Assembly: GCA_018292915.2 (NCBI GenBank)
Contig: JACVVK020000216.1
Coordinates: 500,001-564,000 of the forward strand
DNA: 64,000 nucleotides
Direction: 5' to 3'
Source: Batillaria attramentaria
Lineage: Eukaryota > Mollusca > Gastropoda > Batillariidae
Part shown: piece by piece, positions 1 to 12,900 of the stretch
How positions within the stretch are numbered: position 1 is the first letter of the stretch
Layout of the letters: each line of letters begins with the position of its first letter
Position numbers and translations under genes: made by a program
Notes under the pieces: generated by a model
What the model saw: the letters and a program-made list of their open reading frames with translations, nothing else
Databases searched by the model: none
Told to the model about the DNA's origin: nothing

Positions 1-13
1 ACAAATGCATTTG

Positions 14-34
14 CAAGTACGATATTCGTACTTG
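14..34. repeat. Short perfect palindrome
   Basis: Two 9-base arms (CAAGTACGA and TCGTACTTG) are perfectly complementary around a 3-base TAT spacer. A second short palindrome (AAATGCATTT) lies just to its left. This is seen directly. No function is assigned. Confidence 0.6.
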
Positions 35-79
35 GATGTTTTCCGCCTCTCTCGGTCCAGCGTCGGTGATCCGTCTGAT

Positions 80-110
80 CAGGGACTTACATAGAATATG
101 TAAGTCCCTG
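80..110. mobile_element. 31-bp palindrome with flanking direct repeat; TIR-only transposon remnant
   Basis: Two 14-base arms starting CAGGGACTTACATA are perfectly complementary around the 3-base loop GAA. The palindrome is flanked on both sides by the same 7-mer GTCTGAT (73-79 and 111-117). A CAGGG terminus with a 7-8 bp target duplication is typical of hAT-type DNA transposons. The simplest reading is an insertion whose interior was lost, leaving little more than its terminal inverted repeats. A hairpin of other origin cannot be excluded. Confidence 0.5.
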
Positions 111-564
111 GTCTGATACACTGATCCACTCAGAACACGAGTTGGTCAGTCATGGAATACAAGACCCCGCGGTGACTCCATAAAGTCCGGGCGACTTGAC
201 AAAACCACATAAAACAAGAGAACAAACCATTACGAGGCTTCTTTTTTCTGTCAGCTACTGCTGCTTTTATCTTTCATTCAACACAACAGATTTTACCGGT
301 TTCAGGTCCTGCCACCGTTCCGCTGCGACTGGACCGTCAGAAAATGCGAAGCTTCAGTTTGCGCTCACACCAAGCCACAACAGCCACGGCAGTCGGAAGC
401 AATTCTCATTACATGTATCGGCATCGGTTACCACAAGCTTATTTTCTTAAAGACCAGATCTTTGACACCCCGTGCGAATTTTATTCAATATCACGCATAC
501 GAGAAACTTTATCCATAGCAAGCCCAAGTTCGTCGCTGATTTGTTTACCAATTTCTCATATTGC

Positions 565-650
565 GCTCCGCGCCATCTTCGGCCAATCTCTCTCCCAGAA
601 TTCTGTCGTCCATTGCGCATGCGTGCTTAGTCCATTGCAAATGGCGGCAC
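565..650 (+). promoter_or_regulatory. Probable NCOA6 core promoter (YY1, NRF1, CCAAT motifs)
   Basis: The block contains AAGATGGCG on the minus strand (571-579), CCAAT (583-587), an NRF1-like TGCGCATGCGTG (614-625) and CAAATGGCGGC on the plus strand (638-648). This combination of YY1 and NRF1 motifs is typical of TATA-less housekeeping promoters, where the plus-strand YY1 motif often sits at or just after the transcription start. The motifs are seen; assignment to the downstream coactivator gene is inferred from position and strand. Opposed YY1 motifs raise the possibility of divergent transcription. Confidence 0.55.
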
Positions 651-715
651 TTGTTATTGTTCCATGGCGTTTGTGATACATGGGCTTTTTTAACGCATTT
701 TTGACACCTTTACAG
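641..715 (+). other. Probable noncoding first exon of NCOA6
   Basis: A strong splice donor (CAG|GTAAAG, exon end 715) follows the promoter motifs by about 70 bases. The only ATG-initiated frame in it (641-676) encodes 11 residues and stops, so it would be a short upstream ORF rather than the protein start. The exon is inferred to splice to the acceptor at 3843/3844. Its transcription start is not determined. Confidence 0.4.
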
Positions 716-3700
716 GTAAAGTAGACAGTTGTCAGATTGCATTAACATATTGAGATAACTTTGAGACACGTCTCTGACGTCGCCGCTCACATTTGCGGCA
801 TTTCTGAGGTTGCACGCGCCGGTGTCAGAAGGAGCGATTTGGTTGGGATCGCCGATTTGCCAGCTTGGTGATCTCGGTTTTCTCCTGGATTTATGGCACA
901 TTTTGCCGAACGTTCGCGTATATTTGCATGCACGCATAGCGTAAGTGTGTCTAAATTATTGGCGCTAGTAAAGTATGCCTATGTGAATGCGTGGATTCTG
1001 AAAAAAATCTTGTTGACTTGGAGAGCATGCTCTTCCGCTGACTGACCCATTTGCTCTCCGCTTCGTAATATGGCTGTCAGTTTCGAGCCCTCTGCGTTGC
1101 AATATGAATCGGCATAAAAGGTTATTGCCTGTGTTTTCAGATCCATACATTTTGTTCTCGTCGTGCTTCTGCGTGTGTTTTGTGTGGTTTCTGTTTTGTT
1201 CTTTAGTGAAAAAAACGAGTTATGCTTTAGTGTTCGTGACTGACATTTCACTGGGAGTGTTAGGTTTTAGAGCACGCAGAGGAGGGCTAATTAGTCGTGT
1301 TGAAACGATGATAATTTGCACCTCGCTCTCGAATACAGTGCTTCCTTTAGCTCTCAGGTGTATGACATACGTGTTTCGCTAACAGTACACCGTGTATTTT
1401 TTGTTTGTGTTGTTTTACAAATCTCTCTGGAAATTTATGACTTCACTTCAGGAGTTGCGTTAGGTCTAGAGTAACAGGAACATTAACTCTTGCTGACTCG
1501 TGTGGTGCGTCCTGTTGGCTTGGCCAGTCACTAAAAAAAAACCCAACAAAAACCATGCGTAGAGCAAAATGATCTATACACATGACTGAAGCTGACAGCT
1601 GAGGCTTGATAAGAGTGCATTTTGTAGTTTAGGTTGTGTGTAAAATGAATCTTGACAACTTGGACTTCCTTTCACTTGAGTTTCTCCTGTGTGAATAAGT
1701 TTCTTTTTCAAATTGATATTTGCATCTATAGGTGTCAGATGCTCCTGATCTCACATTAAAAGAAAAAAAAATGCTTTGCTCTCTCTCTCTCTGTCTCTCT
1801 CTCTCTCTCAAATTGTTCAGTTATCATTTTTGCTTTTGGGTTAAGGTTCCTGTAGCAAATGCTTCATTAGCGTAGTATGCCATAGCCCCCTCCCCCCACC
1901 CCCCTTCCCTTGGTTGTGTTAGTGTTTACACATAAATACGTACATGTGTGCAAAAGACAGTACTATTGTCTTCTCAGAGAGAGAGAGAGAGAGTATGTGT
2001 GTGTATTAACTATTATGTGTGTGCAACAGGCTTAGGTACACACTGTCAGCAAGGTGTATGGCTCATCTTGGTTTGGTGGGTATGCAGATTTGGGTCTGAG
2101 GAGGAATTTGACTAGATTTGAAATGCAGTACACGTTTTCTTTGGGAAGGGGGGGGGGGGAGGGGCTTTTATTTGCAGGTTTTGACCTGTGTGTTTTCTGA
2201 CTTCAAGGGCAGTTATTCTTATTTATTATCTTGGAGTCAGCAACTGTATAAATTTGTCAAGCTCATATTGTATTTGTACACGTTTGTATTTCACAAAGCC
2301 TTCCAGAAGTTTCCTGTGTAACTTGTCAGTTTCATCAGTGTACGTCTGTCCATCTTTGTAAAATGTGCATGAGTGTTGATGAGTGATAGGCGCATTGAGT
2401 TTATTCTGGTGAAATGCACCCTGCAAGTACCGTTCATCATTAAAGTGGATGCCTTAGGTCTTTGATCTTTCCCATCATTTTGGGAACTTGCTCAGCTGAA
2501 AGTCATGTGTCCACATAAAAACTTGCGTGTTTATGAAGAAGAATTGACTGTGGCTGGTGGCATACAATTTTTTTTAAAACCTGGGACTAGTGGGAGGAAT
2601 GTATTTTTTACACTGGAGTGAACAGCAGGGTGGAGTATGTATAAAGTAGCACTTAGCAGCCACATGCTACCAGTTCCAGTGCTTCACATTCAAGCCCTGT
2701 GGTGCAGTGAACATTTCACAAAATAAAATGGATGCATCAGGTACCCTAAGAATCATTACGTCCCATTCCGTGTTCATTTCACATGATTTTATAAGGTCTT
2801 TGTCTTGGGAGCCTCAAGCTTATAATGCCTAGTAATGGCAGTCTGCATGTAATTTACATTACACTGGAACTAGTGAAAGTGAACTGTCTTATTGAGGGGA
2901 AGTTTTTATAATACAGTTTTGAAAATATCTGTTAGGTTCTGAGTGCAGCATCGTGGGTGCTGTGGTTTAGCATTCATGATTTGTTCTGTGAAGATGTAAT
3001 TAAAGTGAAAAAATGTTTTAACTAAGTACAGTAATAGTCAATACCGGGATGCTGTTGACTCAGAATGAGTAATAATAAAAATAGATGCGTGTATGTTAGT
3101 GTGGGGTGAATCATTTTTTCCACACGTCTCACTAGTCGATTAGACTTGCCAACTTAGATTACTTATTTCCCTTTTGTTAGATAATGTGTGTGTTGTTTCC
3201 CTTGGTCTCATAGCATACAGCCAGATTTTCCAGTTTGATGCAAGTCCTCTTGCTGTCACTGAGTGGTTCAGTGTCAACGTAAACATGGTTTTGCAAAGGA
3301 AGCTGCATTGCAAAATGGCAGAGAATGTAGTTTTGTACAGTGGTACTGCTGGTAGTGGTAGTGTATTCGTAACATTTTGAATTCACAGTCCCAGTTGTTG
3401 GACTGACTTTCAGAGAATGTGGTCTGAAATCTCACTGGGATCAAGAGAGATGGGCATAGTGTCATTTATCCGCTCTTAGTTTTTTGTGTGTGTGGAGTCA
3501 GGTCATGTTGACAGATAAGCTGCAGTGTAGTATAACTATAAGAAGTGGTTTGTGTGCTAAAGCACGTGGCTGCTACGGTAATAATATTCTTGAGTATTTG
3601 TTCAAAACAACAATTATGTGTAGTGGGTTGGATTGCACTGCCTTGGAGTAGCGCAGGCTGCTTGAAAAAATGTTTGTGTTAAAAATAAAATAAAATTGGG

Positions 3701-3843
3701 TGGTCCGCAGAAAACGATTTTTTGGTTAAACTTCAATTGTGCAGTTGTTTTACTGCTTTTAAACCTGTAGCGTAAAATTTTGTTTGAGATGAAAGGAGAG
3801 GCTGTATTATATTAAGATCAGGTGAACTTGGTTGTGGTTGCAG
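716..3843 (+). other. NCOA6 intron 1 (no coding exon recognised)
   Basis: About 3.1 kb with short CT and GA runs (1778-1810, 1976-1994) and a G-run near 2150. Six-frame reading shows only short, compositionally random frames. I saw nothing resembling the acidic N-terminal segment that vertebrate NCOA6 has ahead of its conserved core. An additional coding exon here is not excluded, because the next acceptor could be AG at 3849-3850, which leaves the frame open upstream. Confidence 0.5.
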
Positions 3844-3854
3844 GTGTGAGCTGG

Positions 3855-3911
3855 ATGGAGATGTGTGATGGGTCCTCAAGAGGACTACATCGAGACAGTG
3901 GTCACCTGTGA
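3855..3911 (+). promoter_or_regulatory. Upstream ORF overlapping the NCOA6 start
   Basis: An ATG at 3855 opens an 18-codon frame ending at TGA 3909-3911, in a different frame from the main start at 3868. A second ATG at 3861 is in the same short frame. If the transcript contains this whole exon, ribosomes must skip or leak past two ATGs. The upstream ATG has T at -3 and the main ATG has G at both -3 and +4, which favours leaky scanning to the main start. Confidence 0.4.
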
Positions 3912-3988
3912 GGGTGATTTCCACGACCCTCAGTTGCCACGTCGCCTTGAGTGCTTCCGACAGCAGCTCAAAGACCTTCTCCTTGCTG
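3868..3988 (+). CDS. NCOA6: NCOA6 coding exon 1
   Basis: Encodes residues 1-40 plus one base (phase 1), including the segment LECFRQQLKDLLLA that leads into the conserved core. The donor is G|GTAAGT. An in-frame TGA at 3847-3849 precedes the ATG if the exon begins at the CAG acceptor ending 3843. Confidence 0.75.
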
Positions 3989-6900
3989 GTAAGTGTTGTG
4001 GTCAGGTCATTGCGAATCACTGGGTGGAGGAGAAATTTTGGGGAAAAAAGTAAAAATAAATAACATTGTGTGTATTGGCCACCTGCAAACCTACATGTGC
4101 TTTTTGCCTGACAAGCTAATCCTTTTGAGTTTGAGGTGTGTAACAGGCTTAGCAGTTCTTTTTCACTTTGTGCATAAAAATACTACTATAGCTGACATCA
4201 AATTTAACCAGTAGCCATCTGTTTTAAGTTGTACTTGTAGCCTGCCTCTCTTGTATTGTTGCGTTCCAGTCATTCTTTGAAGACGAAGTATACTGTAAAT
4301 GTAATAAGCTGCCAGAAGAAGTTGACAAAGTCTTGAAGCTCTTTTGTTGTAACTGATAATGACACATCAAACTCAGAGGTCAAATTTTTCGCTTTTACTA
4401 CAGTAAAACTGTTAGGGTGTCAGAGTTGCAATCTATTTTCACTGTGTGATACTTCCCATGTAGTCAGTTGTACTTGCCTGATTTGCAGTAAAACCAAAGT
4501 GAGTGATTTATTATTGTATTTGTTTTTGTCAGATACTCACAAGCCGCTGATCCTGAAGAAGGTGGAGCCATGGAACAGTGTGCGTGTGACGTTCAACATC
4601 CCACGCGAAGCAGCCCTGCGCCTCAAACAGCTGGCCGAACAGGGGAGTGCCAGTCTGCGTCGCCTTGGTGTTCTTGCTGTGCAGATCGACGGTGATCGCC
4701 TGGTGTCCCTCACGTTGGCCACGCCAAACAACCAGCATGCTGAGCTCATCATTCGCACGCACGATGCCTCTGCACAAGCCACGACAGCCGGACCATCCCA
4801 GGCCTCCGCTACTGTCGGGGCAGCAGCGTTCGATACTGGATTGCCTAGTTCGTCGGATGAGCTGGGTTCGCCTGGACCCAGCAGTATGGAGGTGACACGC
4901 AAAAACATAGAGGAGTACCTGCGGCAGGGATCACTCTTCAACTCCATACTGGCCCCATCCACCGGCGCTGGTCCTGGTGGTGGGCCGGATATGAACGGCC
5001 CTGGCAGTGACGTTTTCAAAACGCCCTCTTGTGACTCGGGACCTTTTCGTCTGAACAGTGTCGGTAGTGAAATACTGGCCGGTCCTTCGGGGGTGGCAAA
5101 CTTTCAGCAAAGATCTCAGTTCACCCCTGGTGGCAGCCTGGTTTCAGGGGTGGGGGCTGGCGCCTACTCTTCTGCATTCAGTGCTGGCACACCAGGGCCT
5201 GGTGGGCGGGGCTCGCGACTGGCAGCACCTGGTCAGCAAAGCCTTGCCACAGCTCTTCCTCAGACAGCGGCTGTTGGCTTCAACATGCACGGCCTTCCTC
5301 CCCCTCCACCTTACCCCCATGGACATGCAGCTGGTGTGGTGAACAATGTTGGGCGCCAAGGAAAGAAGGTGACGGCCTCCAGTCCCTTGCTTGTCAACCT
5401 GCTGCAGACGGAGCCTTTAGCTGGTGGTGCTGGTCTCAACAGCAAGAACCTGGATCCCAACGAGCCACCAAAACCCAGGAAAAGGCGGCGCAAAAAGAAA
5501 GACAAGCAGGTGACAGCTACTAGTGTAGGAGAGGGAGAGCAGTCAGCCCTGGGCTCTTTGCTACCCATGAATCCAGGTGGTCCTTTCAGTAGTGTGCTGA
5601 ACGATACAGGACCATTGCCAGAAGACATGAACACACTGGTGAACAGGCCGACGTCCCCTCCCCTTCCTCTGCCTTCTCCGCGCCTCAGTATAGGAAGCAC
5701 GAGTGTTGCTGCACCTGTTGTTGATCGTGGAGTAGGTGATGATCGGCGAGTGAGGAGTCCGCCCTCTGCCAGCGCTGCCCTCGCGGCCATGGCAGAGTCG
5801 CAGAGAATGAGTGACGCTGATTCAAGTGATGCCATCATAAATCCTTACACTGGGCAGTTGGAGCCCAGAGACTCGCTGACAGATCTCAGTCCTGGCAAAA
5901 AGGATCCGCACAAAACACGGAAGTCTCCTTCGATCAGTGATAACCTGGTGATGAGTGATATTGCTTGTGGATTCAGTTCCACGTCTAATGTGGTTCCATC
6001 CGTCGCAGCAGCATTGGACTCCGTAATTGAGAGGGCTGCTGCGGCAGATCCTCTAAGGTTGGATACTGTGTTGCCCTCAGTTCCTGCTGGAAGTGCAGGT
6101 AGGAACGAGAGGCATACAGCAACTTCTGTGTTGAGCTCTGCCAGGGAGGGCCAAGAAAGAAATTCGGCAGTAACCTCTGTAACTGCAAGCTTGGCACCAC
6201 CTCGTGCCCATGGCCTGGCTAGTGACAGTTTGATAGGTCGATTACAAGAGTTGGTTTCACAGTCTGCCCCAGTAGTAAGTTCTGCAACCCCAATCTATGC
6301 ACAGCACCCGTCCATAACAACTCAGTCGGCATCACGCACTCCTGCCCTGTCGTTGTCCGATTCCACAGCCAATGGACATCGGCAAACCCCTCCTGGAGTG
6401 GTTCCTGCTTCCCCTGCTGCCTTGATCAGGAGTCAGCTGACAGTCAACGGCCCAATCACTTCTCACACCTCTCCGAAAACTGTCTCTGCAGGCACAGGCA
6501 CCACCATGGGACAGGATGTGAGTTCTCCACAAAGGACAGGTGCAGTACCTGCTGTGTATTCTGGAAACCCCCATACCATGCCTTTGCACGTCCAGTCCAG
6601 TGTTAGACCCACACCCCACCGACCACACTCTGTGCATAATGTTCACAACGCGGGTGGCAGTGATGGGACAGTCAGTGCCACGTCTGTTCAAGAGCAGCAC
6701 CCACCAGTGACTCGCTCTGAATCCACATTACACCGGCCGCCGGTGTCGGCCACTGACAGAGGCCCGACTCCTTCACAGGAGGTGACAACTAGTACTTCTG
6801 TTCCCATCCCCACCACATCCGCCACCATCACATCCAGTGATACGCTCAATTTGCTCAATTCTTCGCCTGCTAGGCTGTCCTCAGCTCTAGGCGCTGTGGC

Positions 6901-9900
6901 ACAACACTCCACGGACACCACCAGCATTAACACAGCCAGCCCTGTTGGCAGCAAAGCTCTGTCTGAAGGAGATGACAATTCCAACCACAGTGGCATAGGG
7001 CCAGATGGAATAGCAGATGGTACTGCGGCCACAGTCACCTTGCTGGACGGCTCCAGCACTAAAACATACAATCATGACTCTGGTTTAGGCAGCGCATCAG
7101 AACGATCTGATGATACACCATCAGAGCCTGGGGATGGGGAGTACCACACGAACGCTGTGACAGCTGACCCCACCACCACCACCACCACCACCACCGCAGA
7201 GGGAGGCAACTCTGGCAAACCAGCAGCATCTGTGGTCAGTAAAGGAACGGTGAACTGCAAGACAGAGACGCCAGGCAGCATGGAATCGAACACCATCACA
7301 GTGGGCTACGTTCACGTCAATGAGCACAGTGCCCACATTTACAACAAGGAGATCAAGGAGCAGCCTGTACTGAAGGATATTGCTCATCTTTCTGCACAGC
7401 AGGACACCAGCTCATTGGCCACTGGTAATAACATGTTTTCTTGCTCTTACTACTATAATACCAGTCTTGTCTTCACAGTGATTACTTCGCCGTTGGTGAG
7501 GTTACACCAGAAACAACAACAACAAAAAGACACCCTAGATTAGTTGAAATAATGGGCTACTGTTTGTCAGTTTTACAAAATGATTGTGTGTGTGAGTTTT
7601 ATGTGTGTGTGTCACTCTGTGTTTGGGCTGTTCTTTTGTAGTGCTAGTAGAGCGCTCTCTCTTTCTCTCTGCCGGTCTCTTGACCAGTACTTTACATTGA
7701 TTGAACACATGAAAAGGTGAAGCATGCAACGCAATCTATAGTCGTATAGACCTGCTCCTGCTTGTGGATTTGACTATACTGTCTCACTGTTTTCCTTTTT
7801 TTTTTGCAGGTGTCAAGATGCTGAGTGAAGACCCCATGCACAGCATGTCACATTTGGTGAAGTCGTCAACCATGGCCATGCTGACTGGCAAGGAGTCCAG
7901 CGCTGCTCTGCCTTTGTCACGTGCGGTCTCCACTGTCGCCACAGTGTCGGCGTCCCAGCAGCCTCAACAGTCCACAGCATCAAAGAGCAAAGGGATTGCC
8001 AACTGTCAGGTAGGATAGCATAGATCTTCACTTCCCACTAATTTTTTTGTGAAAGTGAGGTGTCAGGCAGCTGGTGATTTCTGTGTAATGTAGCAGTGAA
8101 AAACTCAGAAGATTATAAACCATGCTGAGAGTAAGAGACTGAACATACGTGTATGAAAGAAGAAGTTATTTTACTTTTTTTTAGCTTTGCTAATAAAGTT
8201 GGACTTGAAGTAGAAGCAAAGGAAGTCAGTAATTGGATGCTGCAAGGGAGAGAACTGTGGCTGCATCAGTGTTTGGGAGAATTGCAGCGTCCAGTTACTG
8301 ATCTTGTTCCCCTTTTGAGTCATACCTTTCGCTACTTGCTTAGTTTAAAAAAGAAATAAAAAAGAAAAAAAAAAGAGTTGGATTCTGGTGTTACATTACA
8401 TTCATGGTCTACCAAAGATTTATGAGCTTTGAAATGCAAATAGAATTTGACGCTCAGTGGCAGTTTGTTTACTTGGGTGTCATTGTTCAAAACGTTTTAT
8501 TGTAACTTATCTGGCATTGAAAAGTATTTGCAGCTTTGGTTCCATGCATGGTGTTCACACTCTGAAAATGATGGCCCCTGCCCTAATCCATAATTTCTTT
8601 ACTGTGGATTGTAGGTGACAGCCGTGCACCAGAATGGGCCAGTCAGGTCGTACAGCCCGAATCAACCCACAGCCCTCACTGCGCCACATGGACCTGCCAA
8701 AGCTAGTAGCCCTGGCCAACCACCTCACCGGGATCCGCTTGTTGCACCACATAGCCACAGTCAAGTGTTGACGCACAGTAATTCACTGGTGGTCAACTCC
8801 CATGGTGACGGTGGTGCTCCCAGTGCGGCCGCAGTTGTCTCGCTTCCTGGCGTTTCTGCATCACCGGCCATTGTGACATCAGTTACTCATGCAGCGGCGG
8901 CTTGTGTCACCACCGCTTCTGCTGTGGCAAAGTACAGCCATGGTGATTCAGTGGCGCACAATTCAGCTCCATTGTCATCAGCAGCAGCAGAGCGGCAAAA
9001 CAAGCCTGAACATGACCATAATGCGTCATTAACAACAACAGCAACCTCTGGTAAGCGTCCATGTAGGATACCAACAGCAGTATGACTGAAGAGCAAGGGT
9101 GAAAGTCTTAAGTGTAGGGCACAGACACCATATTTTTCTCACCCCAAAATACGGAATCTGTGTTTTAAAACAAAAAAACCCCAGGGGGAAAAAAAGTTTT
9201 CTGTGTCATATTTTGTTTCGCAAAATCACGTGGATGAAAATGGATGAGAAGAAAACCCGTTTGGCCAGTGGCTGTCTTTCGATCTCGTCAGTCAGGCAAT
9301 CAAAAGCGTTGACAACCAGAAGTGCCATCGCCATTTTGCGGTTCTGTCACATCATGCATCCATACAATCCTCGTGCTGATGAAGCATTTAAAAAGGATTT
9401 GTTTTTATCGGAAAATTAAACTAGCTTAGAGAAAAATACAACGCGGATCATTTCTTAGGGGCAGACTCGACGTTTTAGTTACAAAAATATGCATATGATG
9501 ACTGTCTGACTTGGGCGTACACGTACCAAAATTTCCCAAAGGCTTTCTTGCATCCATGCGATCTTTGCACATTAAAAGCATTTAGCTTTTTTTAAGACAG
9601 CCCCTGGACCCTGGCCTTAGGAAAGATGTTTCAGTATTTTCAGAATTGCTAACTTTCACCCATGCTGAAGAGTTCACACAAGTGATTTCCTTGTTTTTTT
9701 GTTTTTCTTTGAAGCGAGATGCAGGAAACATTTTGGTGTGCAGTAGGCAGTTTTGTGCATGTGATTTTGATTTTATGGATGAAATTTGAAAGTAGAATAC
9801 TGCACGCCTGTAGTTACAAATACTATTATAGAATTCTTCAACAGTAAATCGGTTTTCTTTTTCATAACGATATTGACTGCTAACCTGCCATCCCAGGATG

Positions 9901-12900
9901 ATTTTTAGAACAAAAATAAGTTTTAAACTTTTGAAGTTTCAGGAGAATTAAATGGGTTTGTGTGGGTGTGTTGCAGAAAAAGGTGTGCTGTCTAATGCTG
10001 TCAAGCAGCGGATGGCCCGGCTGAGTACAAGTGCTGCTGCCTCAAGCAGTGCAGAAGCAGCTAAACCCAGTGGCCTTGACCCTGGCAGCATGCCTCCTGA
10101 GTTGATAGCTGCTTCTGCAAGGGACGCCAGCGATATGGACATACTGGAGGCCACCCAGCACCTGTATCACGCCCATGAGAATGTCAGCAACGACACTCCC
10201 CACTCTCCCGTGTTCGAGAACGATGACCTTGTCCTTGGTGGAGAGAGGGGCTTGACGGGGTTCTTAGAAGCCGACGTGCGCCACAGTGCTACCAACGGAG
10301 GCGGAGTCGGCGGGGTGAGCACAGATGCTCGGGCGGGCTCCAACATCACGAGCATCTACTCCAAGCGGTCGTCACCCGTCAATGTGAACATGCTGAACCA
10401 CATCTATGCACCGGGGCTGCCTCTGCCTCGTCGCCTCACAGAGTCTGTGCAGCGCTTGGTGAAACCTCTGCCAGCCACAGAAAACTCCTTGCCCCAGGCC
10501 CGAGCCTGCAAGTCTCCAGGCACAAGCAGTTCCCGCCACAACTCCAATGGGGCCTCCTCCCCTGGTCGAGCGAGCCAAGGTGGTGCCAGGTCACCAGGTG
10601 TCAGCACAGCTGTGACGGTGTCGAGGATGTTGTCGTACGACAAGACGGCCATGAGTCAGGCTGGGTTTGTGATAAATAGCAGCACTGCAGCATCGAGTGT
10701 CGGAGGTCCTGTTGGATACCTGCCTTCCTCCCATCCTGCCCACACTATGCAGGATGTGTGTAGTAGCGCCAGCGTCACTTGCTGCGCGAACTCCACCCTC
10801 TCGTCCACGCCCCATGTTCTGTCCAATGTGCAGCCCACATCACACATGGTCACTGCCCCATACACCCTGTCCTCCTCGTACCCTGTCAGTGCGCCCCATC
10901 ATCCGGCTGCAGCAAGCATGTATAACCAACCTGTGTCGTCGTTTGTGAGTGCTCCGTGTTACTCATCTCCAGTGCCCCGGCCTGAGCTTCACACCACGGT
11001 GGGGGGAGCAGTGCATTTCCCTACAGCCTCAACGTTTGCGGCCACCACTCATCTCCTGACATCGACCCACCAAAGTGTGGTGGCGAGTAGTTCATCACTC
11101 ATCTCCTCAGCTGCAGCGTCATCTCTTTCTCATGACACACTCCCACCAAGACTTCAGCACCCGCCACGCAGCCATTCCATGCAGGGAGTGCAGAACCCGC
11201 ACTCTACCAGCAGCACAGTCTCCACTGCCCACGTCTCTTCAATCCCTGTGTCATTACAGCTTCCTCGCAGTTCCGCTGTGGGCAGTGTCAGTAGTAGTGT
11301 GTCTTCTAGTCTAGCAGTGAGCGCAGGTCACGAGGGTGTGAGTGGTGCTGGTCACAGTCTGCCCCCGGTGCTCCGCCTGCCCGGTCATGTTCCCAGACCC
11401 TCTCCAGGACAGCATGTGACAGTGTGCAATAACCTGCCCATGAGGCACAGTGCGGACAGTGGGTTGCCGCCTCGGTTGACTGTTACGGCAGCACCAGTTT
11501 CCCTGGCTGCTGTCTCGACACATTCAACATCTGTGTCATGTGCTGCATCATCATTGCACACTTCCAGTTCGCCGTCGTGTGTCATAGCAACCAGTTCAAG
11601 CGCCCCGTCTTTGGCGTCCAACGTTGCAGCTGTGTCGTGCCCACCCAGTAATCTCACCGCTAACACCCGGACATCCGCAGGGCAGGCCTCTGCTCCCACC
11701 ATCACCACCACAATCACCACTGCTGTTCTTACCTCCACAATGTCCACAGCTTCTGCTGTGAAACCACACACAGAACCGGGGCCGGTAGCCTCCACCGTGA
11801 CTGTCACACATCAGAAGGTTGCAAGTCTGCCCGCTGAACCCAGCAGCGGCGTTGTGCTCGGACATGTGGCAGGGACCGTTAGCTCAGCAAAGACCAGTGA
11901 AAGTGAACACGTATCAGTGGTGACCAGCAAGAGTGTGGCTAGAGATATAGCACCACAGGCAGCAACGATGACAGTAGTTGAGAGCTCATCTGGCAGCAGG
12001 GAAAGTAGTGAGGTGGGGGAGACCGGGGTAAAGGGACAAACTGCAGAGCCTGATGACTCTCTTGGTAAAGTTGTGTCTAGGACTGTGACCACCCATCACA
12101 ACAAACCTGAGGGCCCAGAGAGTGCAGTGCCTGCAACAACAGCAGCAGTGTCGGTCACACGACCAACACCGCCTGCTGCATGCAGTGGCACTAACAAAGA
12201 ACTTGGTGATGAGCCAGTGCAGGTAGAGAATGGTGTTGATTCGCTGGCTAAAGGATCAGTATTGACTGTAGCTTCAAAACAGTCATCCGCAGCGAGTGCT
12301 ACAGAAACTGAGAGTGCTGTAGGTCAGGCAGGAGAGACTGGTGGCAGAAATTCTGACGTGGGAGGTTCACCCAGTGTTGTTCATGAGGCAGAGGTCAGCT
12401 CGGAAGGTATGCAAAGCGTGCAGCCCACCTCTTCGGAGAAACCACCCCAGCTGCAGCCTCCACCTCCCCCACTGATACCCACAGTTGTGCCATCCGCCAC
12501 CCCACCTCCCCCACCACTCACACCAGTTCCACAGGAGCTGACCAAACGAGAGCACCCTCCTCAGGCAGCAACAGCCAGCCACTCAGCTGAGCCCGCCCAC
12601 ACTGATCGTGTCAATCCTGATAGGACTGAGATGCCGTCAGCCAGTTCAACAGCAACCACAGTCTCTAGTTCGCGGACAGACTTGCCCAGTGAAACAGTTT
12701 CCACTGCTGTTTCCACCGCTGCTGAACCGGCAGCTTCTGTTGTGAAAAACTCCAGCAGTCAACCCACAGCGGAGGACAGTAGTGCAGTTGACAGTAAACA
12801 AGCAAATGATGAGGATGGGAAGAGTGCTGCAAAGACCCAGAAAATGGGGTCAGACTCTGCAAATTTAGACGCTGCTCCCAGTGAAGTGAGCGCGCCGTCT

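Noticed and set aside
1104..1382. 92-codon frame in NCOA6 intron 1 with hydrophobic composition
   Set aside because: TG/TT-rich composition explains the Phe/Leu/Val/Cys bias; no homology or phase-compatible splice sites recognised.
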